NCBI GenBank assembly: GCA_016202695.1
Contig: JACQOE010000002.1
Coordinates: forward strand, 1 to 32,318
Reading direction: 5' to 3'
DNA: 32,318 nucleotides
Origin: Pseudomonadota bacterium
Lineage (GTDB): Bacteria; Pseudomonadota; Alphaproteobacteria; JACQOE01
Positions 25,036-32,280 of this stretch are shown here, one piece after another. The notes beneath the pieces are model-generated. The model worked only from the letters and a program-made list of their open reading frames with translations, searched no databases and was not told the origin of the DNA. A program made the translations under genes and the position numbers. Positions within the stretch are counted from its first letter, which is position 1; each line of letters opens with the position of its first letter.

Positions 25036-25078
25036 ACGGCGCGCCCGGCCGTCGGCAGGCAGCCGGCGGGCGTTCGGT

Positions 25079-25106
25079 GGAAAGGGGCCGGTCTCGGCCC
25101 CTTTCC
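25079..25106. terminator. bidirectional terminator hairpin
   Basis: A perfect 12-base-pair stem, GGAAAGGGGCCG pairing with CGGCCCCTTTCC around the loop GTCT, sits between the convergent aminotransferase and TAXI genes. The sequence after it on the plus strand is CGTTCCC, without a long U-run. The position and strength support termination from both directions. Confidence 0.7.
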
Positions 25107-25143
25107 CGTTCCCGGCCCGCCCTCGGCCGCCGCGCGCCGGCGC

Positions 25144-26214
25144 TCAGAGCCGCCCGGCCTCGCGGTAGTAGCGTTCGGCCCCCGGGTGCAGGGGAACGCT
25201 GATCCCCTGCAGCGCGCGCTCGAGGCGGACCTCCTTCCCCTTCGGGTGGCCGGCGTCGAGCACCCGGCGCGAGCTCTGGTTCCAGAGCGCGCCCGTGATC
25301 TGGTAGACGAGATCCGCGCTCACCTCGACTCCCACCAGCCAGAGCGCCCGCACCGCGAGGGTCTCGACGTCGGCGTCGACGCCGTCGTAGGTGCGCGCGG
25401 GAATCACCGCATCCTGGTAGAAGGAGGCGACCTTGCGCACCCGCTCGCGGGCGGCCTTGTCGATGGCGACCAGCCGCAGGCCGACCGACGAGGCGAGCCC
25501 GGCGAGCGCCGGCTGGGGATAGCCGGAGACGCTGACAAGGGCATCGATGTCGCCGTCGCGCAGCCGCTCCACCGCCTGGACGTTGCTCAGGTAGAGCGCC
25601 TTGTAGCCTGCGTCTTCCTTCAGTCCTTGGGCGGCGAGGATGAGGGCCGGGCCCACCCGCGCCCCCGAATCCTTGAGGCCGAGCGAGACGCGCTTGCCCT
25701 TGAGGTCGCGGATCGACCGGATGGCCGAGCCGGCCAGGGCCGCCACATGCACGTGCTCGGGGAAGAGGCCGGCGACGGCGCGCAGCCGATCGTGCTTGGG
25801 CTGGCCCTTGTAGGGGCCGGTGGCGGTGAAGGCCCAGTAGGCGATGTCCGCCTGGGCGAAGCCGGACTCGGTTGTCCCCGCCTGGATCGCCTTGATGTTG
25901 GCGATCGAGCCCTCGGTCGACTGGGCGATGGCGATGAGCCCGGGCACGCCGCAGATGCCGCCCTTGTCGCACGGGCGCGCGCCCGGCGGGCTCGAGATCG
26001 CGCTGGCGATCACCGCCGCCATCTCGAAGTAGGTGCCGCCGGCGCTGGCGCCGGCGATGCGGAAGAACTTGGGCTGCTGGCCCGCGGCCGGCCCCGGCAC
26101 GACGAGGCCCGCCAGCAGCGCGGCGAGGAGGGCAAGGCTCCGCCCCCGGACGGCCCCCTGGGGACACCGCCCCCGCTGCCACCGCCGGCGGGGCGGACAC
26201 TGCGACTGTTGCAA
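25144..26214 (-). CDS. TAXI-family TRAP transporter solute receptor
   Basis: A secreted receptor of the TAXI (TRAP-associated extracytoplasmic immunogenic) family. After a basic start, a signal peptide core ('SLALLAALLAGLVVPGPAAG') precedes the mature opening 'FFRIAGASAGGTYFEMAAVI', the hallmark of TAXI proteins. An internal 'CDKGGICGVPGLIAIAQST' carries two cysteines and 'GSIANIKAIQAGTTESGFAQ' lines the site. These proteins bind glutamate, 2-oxoglutarate or other acids in the periplasm and pass them to a fused TRAP permease. No ATG or GTG lies at the right place; I took a TTG at 26214 (356 residues), and a TTG at 26226 is equally possible. Neither has a clear ribosome binding site. No TRAP permease gene is in the window. 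Confidence 0.82.
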   Translation of the reverse strand: MQQSQCPPRRRWQRGRCPQGAVRGRSLALLAALLAGLVVPGPAAGQQPKFFRIAGASAGGTYFEMAAVIASAISSPPGARPCDKGGICGVPGLIAIAQSTEGSIANIKAIQAGTTESGFAQADIAYWAFTATGPYKGQPKHDRLRAVAGLFPEHVHVAALAGSAIRSIRDLKGKRVSLGLKDSGARVGPALILAAQGLKEDAGYKALYLSNVQAVERLRDGDIDALVSVSGYPQPALAGLASSVGLRLVAIDKAARERVRKVASFYQDAVIPARTYDGVDADVETLAVRALWLVGVEVSADLVYQITGALWNQSSRRVLDAGHPKGKEVRLERALQGISVPLHPGAERYYREAGRL

Positions 26215-26430
26215 CCGGGGTACCAATGAGCCTGACTGCCGCGCTGACGCTACCCTAGCGCAGGAGGCCCGGCCCGACAACGATTCCAAAGAGGAAAATC
26301 GCCCGCCGCGGCGCGCCGATGCTACAGTTCGGCCCGGCGCGCCCCCCTTCCTCCCGAGCCGGGGAGGCCAAGGGCCGCGCGCGATCCTCCGCGCGAGGAG
26401 CGACCCCATCAGCAGCAAGCGAGGTTCGAG

Positions 26431-26808
26431 ATGGACAAGAAGCTGGCCGAAGACGGACTTGCGGTGCGCCGGGCCGTGCTCGGGGCCGAGTACGTGGACA
26501 AGTCGGTGCAGGGCGCCGACGACTTCAACCGCGAGTTCCAGGGACTCCTGAACGAGTACTGCTGGGGCTTCGTCTGGACGCGCCCGGGGCTCTCGCGCAA
26601 GACGCGCAGCATGCTCAACCTCGCCATGCTGAGCGTGCTCGGGCGCCCGCACGAGCTCAAGCTCCACGTCCGCGGCGCGCTCAATAACGGGGTGAGCCGC
26701 GACGAGATCAAGGAGGTGTTCATGCAAGCCGCCATCTACGGCGGCGTGCCGGCGGGGGTGGAGGCGTTCCGCATCGCCCGCGAGGTCTTCGCCGAGGCAA
26801 AGAAATAG
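26431..26808 (+). CDS. carboxymuconolactone decarboxylase family protein
   Basis: A 125-residue helical protein of the CMD/PcaC family. The conserved core is 'FVWTRPGLSRKTRSMLNLAM' followed by 'RPHELKLHVRGALNNG', 'SRDEIKEVFMQAAIYGGVPA' and 'AFRIAREVF'. The absence of the CxxC of AhpD-like peroxidases and the E..L..H pattern place it with 4-carboxymuconolactone decarboxylase, a step of protocatechuate breakdown. Many relatives in this position have no proven decarboxylase role and no other beta-ketoadipate gene is in the window. It has its own short transcription unit, diverging from one TAXI gene and ending 16 bases from the end of another. Confidence 0.85.
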   Translation: MDKKLAEDGLAVRRAVLGAEYVDKSVQGADDFNREFQGLLNEYCWGFVWTRPGLSRKTRSMLNLAMLSVLGRPHELKLHVRGALNNGVSRDEIKEVFMQAAIYGGVPAGVEAFRIAREVFAEAKK

Positions 26809-26824
26809 GCCGAGGCCCCCGGCC

Positions 26825-27817
26825 TCAGGGGAGGATGCGCTCGGGGATCGCGGCCCCCTTCTCGCGGTAGAAGCGCGCCGCCCCCGGGTGCAGCGGCTTG
26901 GTCAGGCCGATGAGCGCGCTCGCAAGCCCGAGCCGGCCGGCCGCGGGATGGATGCGGCGGACCTCGGCGAGATTGTCGAAGACTGCCTTGACGAGGGTGT
27001 AGACCGCCTCCTCGGCCACGTCGGCGCGGGTCTGCAGGGCCGCGGCGAGGGCCGGGACCGGCGCCCCCCGCCCGAGGCCGGGGTAGGTCCCGGGCGCGAC
27101 CTCCTCGGCGAACCACACGCCCGGGTAGCGCCAGTCGAGGCGCTCGCCCTCGCCGCGGCCGAGGGCGAGGAGGCGGACCCGATCGGGCCCGAGGCTGACG
27201 AAGGCCTGGGTCACCGCCGCCGCCGGCACGGTGCCGTCGACGACGATGCCGCTCACCAGGTTCCGCCGTAGCGCCTCCACCGCGTCGGCGTGGCCGCGGA
27301 AGGAGATCTCGCCCCGCTCCCTGGCGACGCCCAGCGCGGCCAGGAGCGCCTCGGCCGCCGCCCGCCCGTCGCCGAGCCGCGGCCCGAGATTGAGCGGCCC
27401 CGCCAGGGTCTTGAGGTCGGAGAGCGTGCCTTCGCGCGCCGCCTCGGCGCGCACCAGCACGTGCAGCGCGCGGGGAAACAGCGCCACCAGGTCGCGCAGG
27501 TCCCGCTGCGCCGCCCCCTCGTGCCGTCCGGTGCCGGCATAGGCCGCGTAGGCGGCGAAGCCGTCGGCGAGGGCGAAGGCGACCTCGCGTTCGGCCAGCG
27601 CGGTCACCACCCGGGCCGCCTCGGCGAGCGCCACGTCGGTCAGCGCGAGCGTCCCCGAGCGCGCCGTGACCAGCCGCGCGATGCCGGCGGCGATGGGCAG
27701 CGCCGCCCCGTCCTGGACCGAGGCGGCGAGCCGGTAGGCGGGCTCGCCCCGCGCCGGCGCGACCGCGGCGAGCGCCGCCAGCGCAAGCGCCGAAGCGAGC
27801 CGAAGAATCCGTCTCAC
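26825..27817 (-). CDS. second TAXI-family solute receptor, divergent
   Basis: A 330-residue exported protein, distantly like TAXI receptors. Its start is the GTG at 27817, which overlaps the stop of the upstream dehydrogenase (GTGA) and leads straight into a signal peptide ('MRRILRLASALALAALAAVA', ending APARG). A longer in-frame start at 27853 would add a basic tail. Recognisable TAXI parts are the central 'VALFPRALHVLVRAEA' and the end 'ALIGLTKPLHPGAARFYRE', which closely matches the end of the other TAXI protein here. The N-terminal 'GASAGG' site of normal TAXI proteins is replaced ('LAASVQDGAALPIAAGI'), so the ligand may differ. It is the last gene of a three-gene operon. Confidence 0.72.
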   Translation of the reverse strand: MRRILRLASALALAALAAVAPARGEPAYRLAASVQDGAALPIAAGIARLVTARSGTLALTDVALAEAARVVTALAEREVAFALADGFAAYAAYAGTGRHEGAAQRDLRDLVALFPRALHVLVRAEAAREGTLSDLKTLAGPLNLGPRLGDGRAAAEALLAALGVARERGEISFRGHADAVEALRRNLVSGIVVDGTVPAAAVTQAFVSLGPDRVRLLALGRGEGERLDWRYPGVWFAEEVAPGTYPGLGRGAPVPALAAALQTRADVAEEAVYTLVKAVFDNLAEVRRIHPAAGRLGLASALIGLTKPLHPGAARFYREKGAAIPERILP

Positions 27818-28722
27818 GGCGGTCCGAACAGCTCGCTTCCGCCGGTCGCCCATCGCTCGACCAGGTTGGCGACGCGGGTGTAGTCGGCCTCCTCGCCGAG
27901 CGCGTCGGTCGCCGCCGCGGCGAGGTCGTGGCCGAGGCCGACGACCAAGGCCGGAACCCGGGCCTCGGCCGCCAGCTCGACGGCGTAGGTGAGGTCCTTG
28001 TACATGAGGCCCATGCGGAAGCGCGAGCCGAAGCGGCCCGTCAACACCTCGCCGAGGACGCGCCGCTCGACGGCGTAGCTCTGGGCCAGCGTCCGGCCCG
28101 CGGCCTTGGCCAGCGCCGAGGGGTCCAGCCCCGCCCGCGCCCCCGCCAAGAGCGCCTCGGCGACGATCATGACGTTGGTCGTGGAGAGGATGTTGTTGAG
28201 TGCCTTGGCGAGGTTGCCCACCCCCACCTCGCCGACGCGGAAGATGTTGCTGCCGATGACCTTGAAGATGTCGAGGCAGGAGTCGTAGGTGGCGGGATCG
28301 CCGCCGACGATGATGGCGAGCTCGCCGGTCTCGGCGCGCGCCACCCCGCCGCTGATCGGCGCATCCAGGAAGTCGCCGCCGGCCCTGCGCATCGCCTCGG
28401 CGATGCGGCGCGAGGTCGCCGCCTTCGAGCTCGAGAGGTCGATCAGGATCCGGCGCCTGCCGTCGCCGATCGCCTCGGCGATCCCACCGGCGCCGAAGAA
28501 GATCGCCTCGACGTCGCTGTGGCGGGGAACGCAGGTGAGGACCACCCCGGCCGCGGCGGCCACTGCCGCCGCGCTCTCCTTGGCCTCGGCGCCAAGCCTC
28601 ACCGCGGATGCGACCACGTCGGGCCGGAGGTCGAACACCGCCGTCGGGTAGCCCGCCTCGACCAGCCGCCGGCACATCGGGAACCCCATGGCCCCGAGGC
28701 CGATGAAGCCGAGCCGCCTCAC
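27814..28722 (-). CDS. NAD(P)-dependent 3-hydroxyisobutyrate dehydrogenase family enzyme
   Basis: A 302-residue beta-hydroxyacid dehydrogenase. The cofactor motif is 'FIGLGAMGFPM' (glycines at 8-13), the substrate motif 'DAPISGGVARAETG' (about 120-133) and the catalytic lysine K173 with N176 in 'GNLAKALNNIL'. Family members oxidise 3-hydroxyisobutyrate, tartronate semialdehyde (in the reductive sense) or similar acids. The start is a GTG at 28722 that overlaps the stop of the upstream paralogue by four bases; the stop overlaps the TAXI gene start the same way. All family residues are in place, so it should be active; the substrate is unknown. Confidence 0.88.
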   Translation of the reverse strand: MRRLGFIGLGAMGFPMCRRLVEAGYPTAVFDLRPDVVASAVRLGAEAKESAAAVAAAAGVVLTCVPRHSDVEAIFFGAGGIAEAIGDGRRRILIDLSSSKAATSRRIAEAMRRAGGDFLDAPISGGVARAETGELAIIVGGDPATYDSCLDIFKVIGSNIFRVGEVGVGNLAKALNNILSTTNVMIVAEALLAGARAGLDPSALAKAAGRTLAQSYAVERRVLGEVLTGRFGSRFRMGLMYKDLTYAVELAAEARVPALVVGLGHDLAAAATDALGEEADYTRVANLVERWATGGSELFGPP

Positions 28723-29528
28723 GGCTTGCCCCCACGGCCCGCGCCCGAGCGCCGCTTGATCGCGATCCGCTCCAGCGTGTGGCGGGTGAAAAGGGGGAGG
28801 ACGCCCAGCCCCTCGGCGAGGCGGGCGACGGTCCGCGCCTCCTCCTCCATGCCGGCCTCGATGGCGCGGAAGAGATCGGCGTTGCCGCCCGCCGGCTCCT
28901 CGAGCTCACGGGCGAGGACCTTGGCGGCCAGGCTCTCGCCGCTCGACTTGTTGACGATCGCCAGCATGTCGGCGGGGGCGATGCCGTGGCGGCGGGCCAC
29001 CTCGGCCACCTCCTCGGCGGCGTTCTTCATCGCCAGGAACATGGCGGCGATGAGCGCGCCCGCCGTGTGCGCGGCGCCGAACCCGCCGACGGCGATGACC
29101 TCGCGGAAGGCGCCGGCGAGCGCCTCGGCGAGCGCGGCCGCGGCCGGAGCGGGCCCGCCGAGGAGGAGCGTCATCACCCGCCGGCCGTCCTCGGGGTAGT
29201 GCTGGACGAGGGCCCCGTCGAGCAGGGCGAAGCGCGCCGCGACCCCGGCCCGCTCGGCCCCGGCGAGCGCGGAGGCGCCGCCGTCCGAGACATCGACGAA
29301 CGCCGCGCCCGCTTTCGGCTCGGCGCCGGCGAGGGCGCCGAAGAGGGCCGCCGCCTCGGCCTCGCCGGCGAGCGAGAGGAAGACGAGGTCGAGCCCGGGA
29401 AGCGCCCCCTTGAGGCCGGCGGCGTCGAGCTGGGCCACGCGCAGCCCCTTCCCGGCGAGCGCCTCGGCCAGCATCCGGCCCGCGCCGCCGACCCCGACCA
29501 GCGCCGCGCTCACCCCCCGCTTGACCAT
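28719..29528 (-). CDS. NAD-binding paralogue of 3-hydroxyisobutyrate dehydrogenase, degenerate active site
   Basis: A 269-residue protein with the same architecture as the dehydrogenase encoded just downstream, but divergent. A Rossmann start is present ('ALVGVGGAGRMLAEAL'). The substrate motif DAPxSGG is replaced by 'LDGALVQHYPEDG' (about 103-115). At the catalytic position the segment reads 'GFGAAHTAGALIAA' (149-162), so the expected lysine is Thr155 and the following Asn is Ala158. It may therefore be inactive as a dehydrogenase, use other chemistry, or serve as a partner for its downstream neighbour. The ATG at 29528 has GGGGGAGA upstream. It heads the three-gene operon with 4-base overlaps throughout. 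Confidence 0.78.
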   Translation of the reverse strand: MVKRGVSAALVGVGGAGRMLAEALAGKGLRVAQLDAAGLKGALPGLDLVFLSLAGEAEAAALFGALAGAEPKAGAAFVDVSDGGASALAGAERAGVAARFALLDGALVQHYPEDGRRVMTLLLGGPAPAAAALAEALAGAFREVIAVGGFGAAHTAGALIAAMFLAMKNAAEEVAEVARRHGIAPADMLAIVNKSSGESLAAKVLARELEEPAGGNADLFRAIEAGMEEEARTVARLAEGLGVLPLFTRHTLERIAIKRRSGAGRGGKP

Positions 29529-29872
29529 GCCGATCTCCCCCGCCCCACGGCCGCGCCCGCGTCCCGGACCCCGGCAAAGGTTATCGGGCGGGGGGCGAAA
29601 GGGAAAGGGCGAAGGCGCGCCGGCGGGCGGCGGGCCGCGAGTGTGACCGACAAGTTTTCGGAGCTTACGGAAATCGGACGCATCAAGGCCGCGGTATTGA
29701 ACGGCCGAACCCCCGCCTAAGCCTTCGCCGAAGGCTTGCCCAAACTGCAACAGCAAAAGGAGGAGGGGAAGCGAACCAAAAAAAATAAACCCAAAAAAAG
29801 CCGCCTGACCCCCTCAGCCAGAAGGCGGCACTGTCAGGTCATTACCGTGTCTGTACAAGTAAAGAAATGCAA
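29529..29872. other. intergenic junction between catabolic genes and the 3'-end cassette
   Basis: These 344 bases hold the upstream region of the dehydrogenase operon, then a sharp drop in GC from about 29640 onward. Contents seen: an odd-length palindrome AAGCCTTCG-c-CGAAGGCTT at 29719-29737, an A-rich stretch at 29777-29799 and the terminator at 29793-29829. A 25-codon plus-strand frame (GTG at 29643 to TAA at 29720, 'TDKFSELTEIGRIKAAVLNG') looks protein-like but has no ribosome binding site and may be a remnant. No tRNA or clear attachment site was found. Confidence 0.45.
29793..29829 (-). terminator. Rho-independent terminator of the two-gene cassette
   Basis: On the minus strand a stem GCCGCCT / AGGCGGC (29800-29806 and 29823-29829) is followed directly by a run of seven T. 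It begins 43 bases beyond the stop of the Mrr-like gene. This is a classic intrinsic terminator and marks the end of the cassette's transcript. Confidence 0.8.
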
Positions 29873-31015
29873 TCAACGCTTATTAAACAATGGACCAGCA
29901 TTTGTCATGGTTGCATCATCGCAATCGTGGGATTTGTAGCCCTCCCGATCGTCCGGCCTCCAGGCCGTGGCAAACTTGGCTCTCTCAATGCCACAATAAT
30001 CGAGCAACGCACCCAGAAAGCTCTTTGCGCTCGTGTCAAGACGGTCAAAGGGAGGGCACGCTCTGAGATAGCTCGCGTGCTCTAATTCGCGGGCCACGGT
30101 AAACAGAGTTTCGTTCGGACCCATTCTTACAACCTGGTCCGCGACGATTTCAGCGGGAATGCCGTTAAGGTCTTTCGATAATTTCTCTTCGATCGTCTGG
30201 GCAATCGCAGAGCCGTTTTCCGCGTATTGGCGTACGAGTGCGGTTGCCAACCGCAACTTTTCAAGTCCCTCTGTGCTGTCCGTATTGCCGTAGCGAATCG
30301 CATTGATGAAGATAGTACGGCGTTCCTCCGCGGAGCGGAACGCCGCATCCACGCCGATGGCATCCAGGCCAACCGCAACAAGCGAGGCGCTTAAATACGA
30401 CAGCCTTCCAGCAAGCTTCGCCGTCGGCGAGCCAGGATATGCAGAAACGGTGGAACTCGCAAAAAAGGACACGGCTTCAAGGGAGCGGACAATGGTGCTC
30501 GGGCCGAACTTGTCCACCACTGATGCCTTTGCATCATGGAGGCGTGTCTGGAATTCCTTGCCCTTTCTCTCCTTATCGACCGCGCGAACTAGGCCCCATA
30601 GTTCCTCATCCGTGAGCCGTTCTGGCATCCGCACTTTGTCGCTTGCCTCGATACGGCGAAGATCCTCGCCATCGAATAGCGATAGGCCCAGTTTTCTCGC
30701 AATCCGCCGAATCGCCGCTCTTGAATCCGTGGTCGCGACATACGCGCCGTCCATGTCCAGAGCTTCCGATAACCCTTTGGTCCATAGCAAGCGCTCTACG
30801 GTCTTCGGCTTGGTCCTAGATTTGGCGTCAACGATCTGTCTTCGACGCGCGGTGCCGGTCGGCCGTTCATAGAGCCAAAGGTCTATATCCGTAAGGTCTT
30901 CGCCATCCATGCGATAGAGGACTCCACGGATGACGAAAAACCCGGCCCGCAGGAAATAGCCCCTGAGCATTTCCTCTAGCTTGAAGCCCTTCTGGCCGGT
31001 CTTCTTGTTACCCAT
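29873..31015 (-). CDS. Mrr-like PD-(D/E)XK nuclease-domain protein with unknown C-terminus
   Basis: A 380-residue protein without a name I recognise. Residues about 10-122 read like an Mrr-type restriction endonuclease fold: helix with E14/E15 ('FKLEEMLRGYFLRAGFFVI'), catalytic D45 in 'DLTDIDLWLYE', the D63-A-K65 of 'RQIVDAKSR', then 'GLSEALDMDGAYVATTD' and 'AIRRIARKLGLSLFDGEDL', which match the usual Mrr_cat ending. The remaining 250 residues are mostly helical with no family I can name. It should act on DNA (or RNA) in the cytoplasm. The ATG at 31015 shares a base with the stop of the upstream gene (TGATG), so the two are coupled. GC is clearly lower than in the catabolic genes. A terminator follows. 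Role in defence is inferred from the nuclease fold and setting. Confidence 0.72.
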   Translation of the reverse strand: MGNKKTGQKGFKLEEMLRGYFLRAGFFVIRGVLYRMDGEDLTDIDLWLYERPTGTARRRQIVDAKSRTKPKTVERLLWTKGLSEALDMDGAYVATTDSRAAIRRIARKLGLSLFDGEDLRRIEASDKVRMPERLTDEELWGLVRAVDKERKGKEFQTRLHDAKASVVDKFGPSTIVRSLEAVSFFASSTVSAYPGSPTAKLAGRLSYLSASLVAVGLDAIGVDAAFRSAEERRTIFINAIRYGNTDSTEGLEKLRLATALVRQYAENGSAIAQTIEEKLSKDLNGIPAEIVADQVVRMGPNETLFTVARELEHASYLRACPPFDRLDTSAKSFLGALLDYCGIERAKFATAWRPDDREGYKSHDCDDATMTNAGPLFNKR

Positions 31016-32280
31016 CAGATTCCTCGCCCGCCGCGGAGTGCGCTCAGGATATCCTGGGTCGCGATCTTGCTCGGTTTGGTCTGCTGCTTACGAACACGCA
31101 TGCGCCCGTCTTCCGGGCCGGCATATCCTGTCATCGGGGCGCCGGGCGGAGTCCTGAGCACCGTGACATTGGCGTTGCCCCTCGTCAGCACCTGTAGAGC
31201 AAGCTCTCCGATTTCCCTCTTTAGCAGACGCATGTAGAAGCGGTCGCCTCCATGCGGGGTCAGCCTGATGACCCGGTTTTGTTCCAGCACCCGGTAGTCC
31301 ATGCCGATCGCCGTGGCCGGTCCGACGCTGTGCCCGGCGATCAGCTTCCCAAGAAGCAGTTCGATACTGAAAATGCGGCCGTGCGCCGGGTTTCGCATGG
31401 TCATACCGTATGTCAGGGCGGCCACAAGCGCTTTCGCCATATCGAAGCAATCATCGATCAACGGATTGATGAACTTGTGGAACGCGCCGGGCGCGGTCAC
31501 GAACACATGCTCGCCGGTGTCATTCGAGACTGTATTGAGATCGAATACGCCGGCGGCGTTTAATTTCTCGAAAAGCGGCTGGCACAATATCCTTTCGGCG
31601 TCTTGGGCTATGACGCAGCCCTTGGCTTTCAATAGGTCATTGAACTCCTGCATCTTCTGCTGTTCGGCTGAAGAAAGGGAGTCCAGAACATTCGAAGTCT
31701 TGGTGATAACATCCCTTCTAAACAGATTGCCATTGAATAGCAGGCGGGACGTTCCGTCGCCCTCGACATCGACAAAGCCGATATGTTCGGCGCGGCTCAT
31801 AAAGTCGTTAGTCGCGGCAGCCGACAGTTTGTGCGTGTCGCTGATGTACTGCACGGCCTCGGTTCGCCGAATCGGAGCTTCCGAGGCCTTTTCAGCCAGG
31901 TCGATCGAGGCGAGCTCTATCTTGGATGGCCCTGAATCCGCGAAGATATCAGCGGCATGTCTTAACGCGCCTCGTGCCGTGATTCCGAGAACATGGACGG
32001 CATTGCCGCGCAGCTCGATAAGGCGGCGGCTCTCAAGCAGGGTGAGCAGCGGCCGAAGTTCGACACGGGGATTGAGGCGGCAGGCCTCCGCGACGGCTTC
32101 CACCTCCGGCATGGTCAGTGACGTGGTTTTGGATTCGCCGAGCCGGGCAAGAAGGTTTGCTGCCTTCGATGCCTCGTCTATGACCGGAAATTCAGATGCC
32201 CCATAGGCATCCAAGGCGACCTTTCGGCCGTGATGAATGACCCAGGCCCCCGTCGTTTCCTTTGTCGCGTCACGGTCCAT
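31015..32280 (-). CDS. hypothetical protein with winged-helix-like segments, partner of the Mrr-like protein
   Basis: A 421-residue protein I do not recognise. It has no signal peptide or membrane segment. Segments such as 'ELRPLLTLLESRRLIELRGN' followed by a strand ('AVHVLGIT') about residues 74-100, and 'SAAATNDFMSRAEHIGFVDV' about 155-175, look like winged-helix units, so DNA or protein binding is likely. A middle part ('CVIAQDAERILCQPLFEKLN', then 'GEHVFVTAPGAFHKFINPLI') and a basic C-terminus ('RMRVRKQQTKPSK') complete it. The stop overlaps the start of the nuclease gene by one base. The ATG at 32280 has no good ribosome binding site and the frame stays open to the window edge, so the true start could lie further upstream. 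Sensor or specificity subunit for the nuclease is a guess. Confidence 0.65.
   Translation of the reverse strand: MDRDATKETTGAWVIHHGRKVALDAYGASEFPVIDEASKAANLLARLGESKTTSLTMPEVEAVAEACRLNPRVELRPLLTLLESRRLIELRGNAVHVLGITARGALRHAADIFADSGPSKIELASIDLAEKASEAPIRRTEAVQYISDTHKLSAAATNDFMSRAEHIGFVDVEGDGTSRLLFNGNLFRRDVITKTSNVLDSLSSAEQQKMQEFNDLLKAKGCVIAQDAERILCQPLFEKLNAAGVFDLNTVSNDTGEHVFVTAPGAFHKFINPLIDDCFDMAKALVAALTYGMTMRNPAHGRIFSIELLLGKLIAGHSVGPATAIGMDYRVLEQNRVIRLTPHGGDRFYMRLLKREIGELALQVLTRGNANVTVLRTPPGAPMTGYAGPEDGRMRVRKQQTKPSKIATQDILSALRGGRGI

Noticed and set aside
26033-26200. ATG at 26200 as a start for the first TAXI gene.
   Set aside because: It is in a different frame from the signal peptide and receptor domain; using it would need a frameshift for which there is no sign.
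29736-29939. A 67-codon Lys-rich plus-strand frame.
   Set aside because: It reads across the terminator and antisense to the end of the Mrr-like gene; its composition reflects the A-rich tract.
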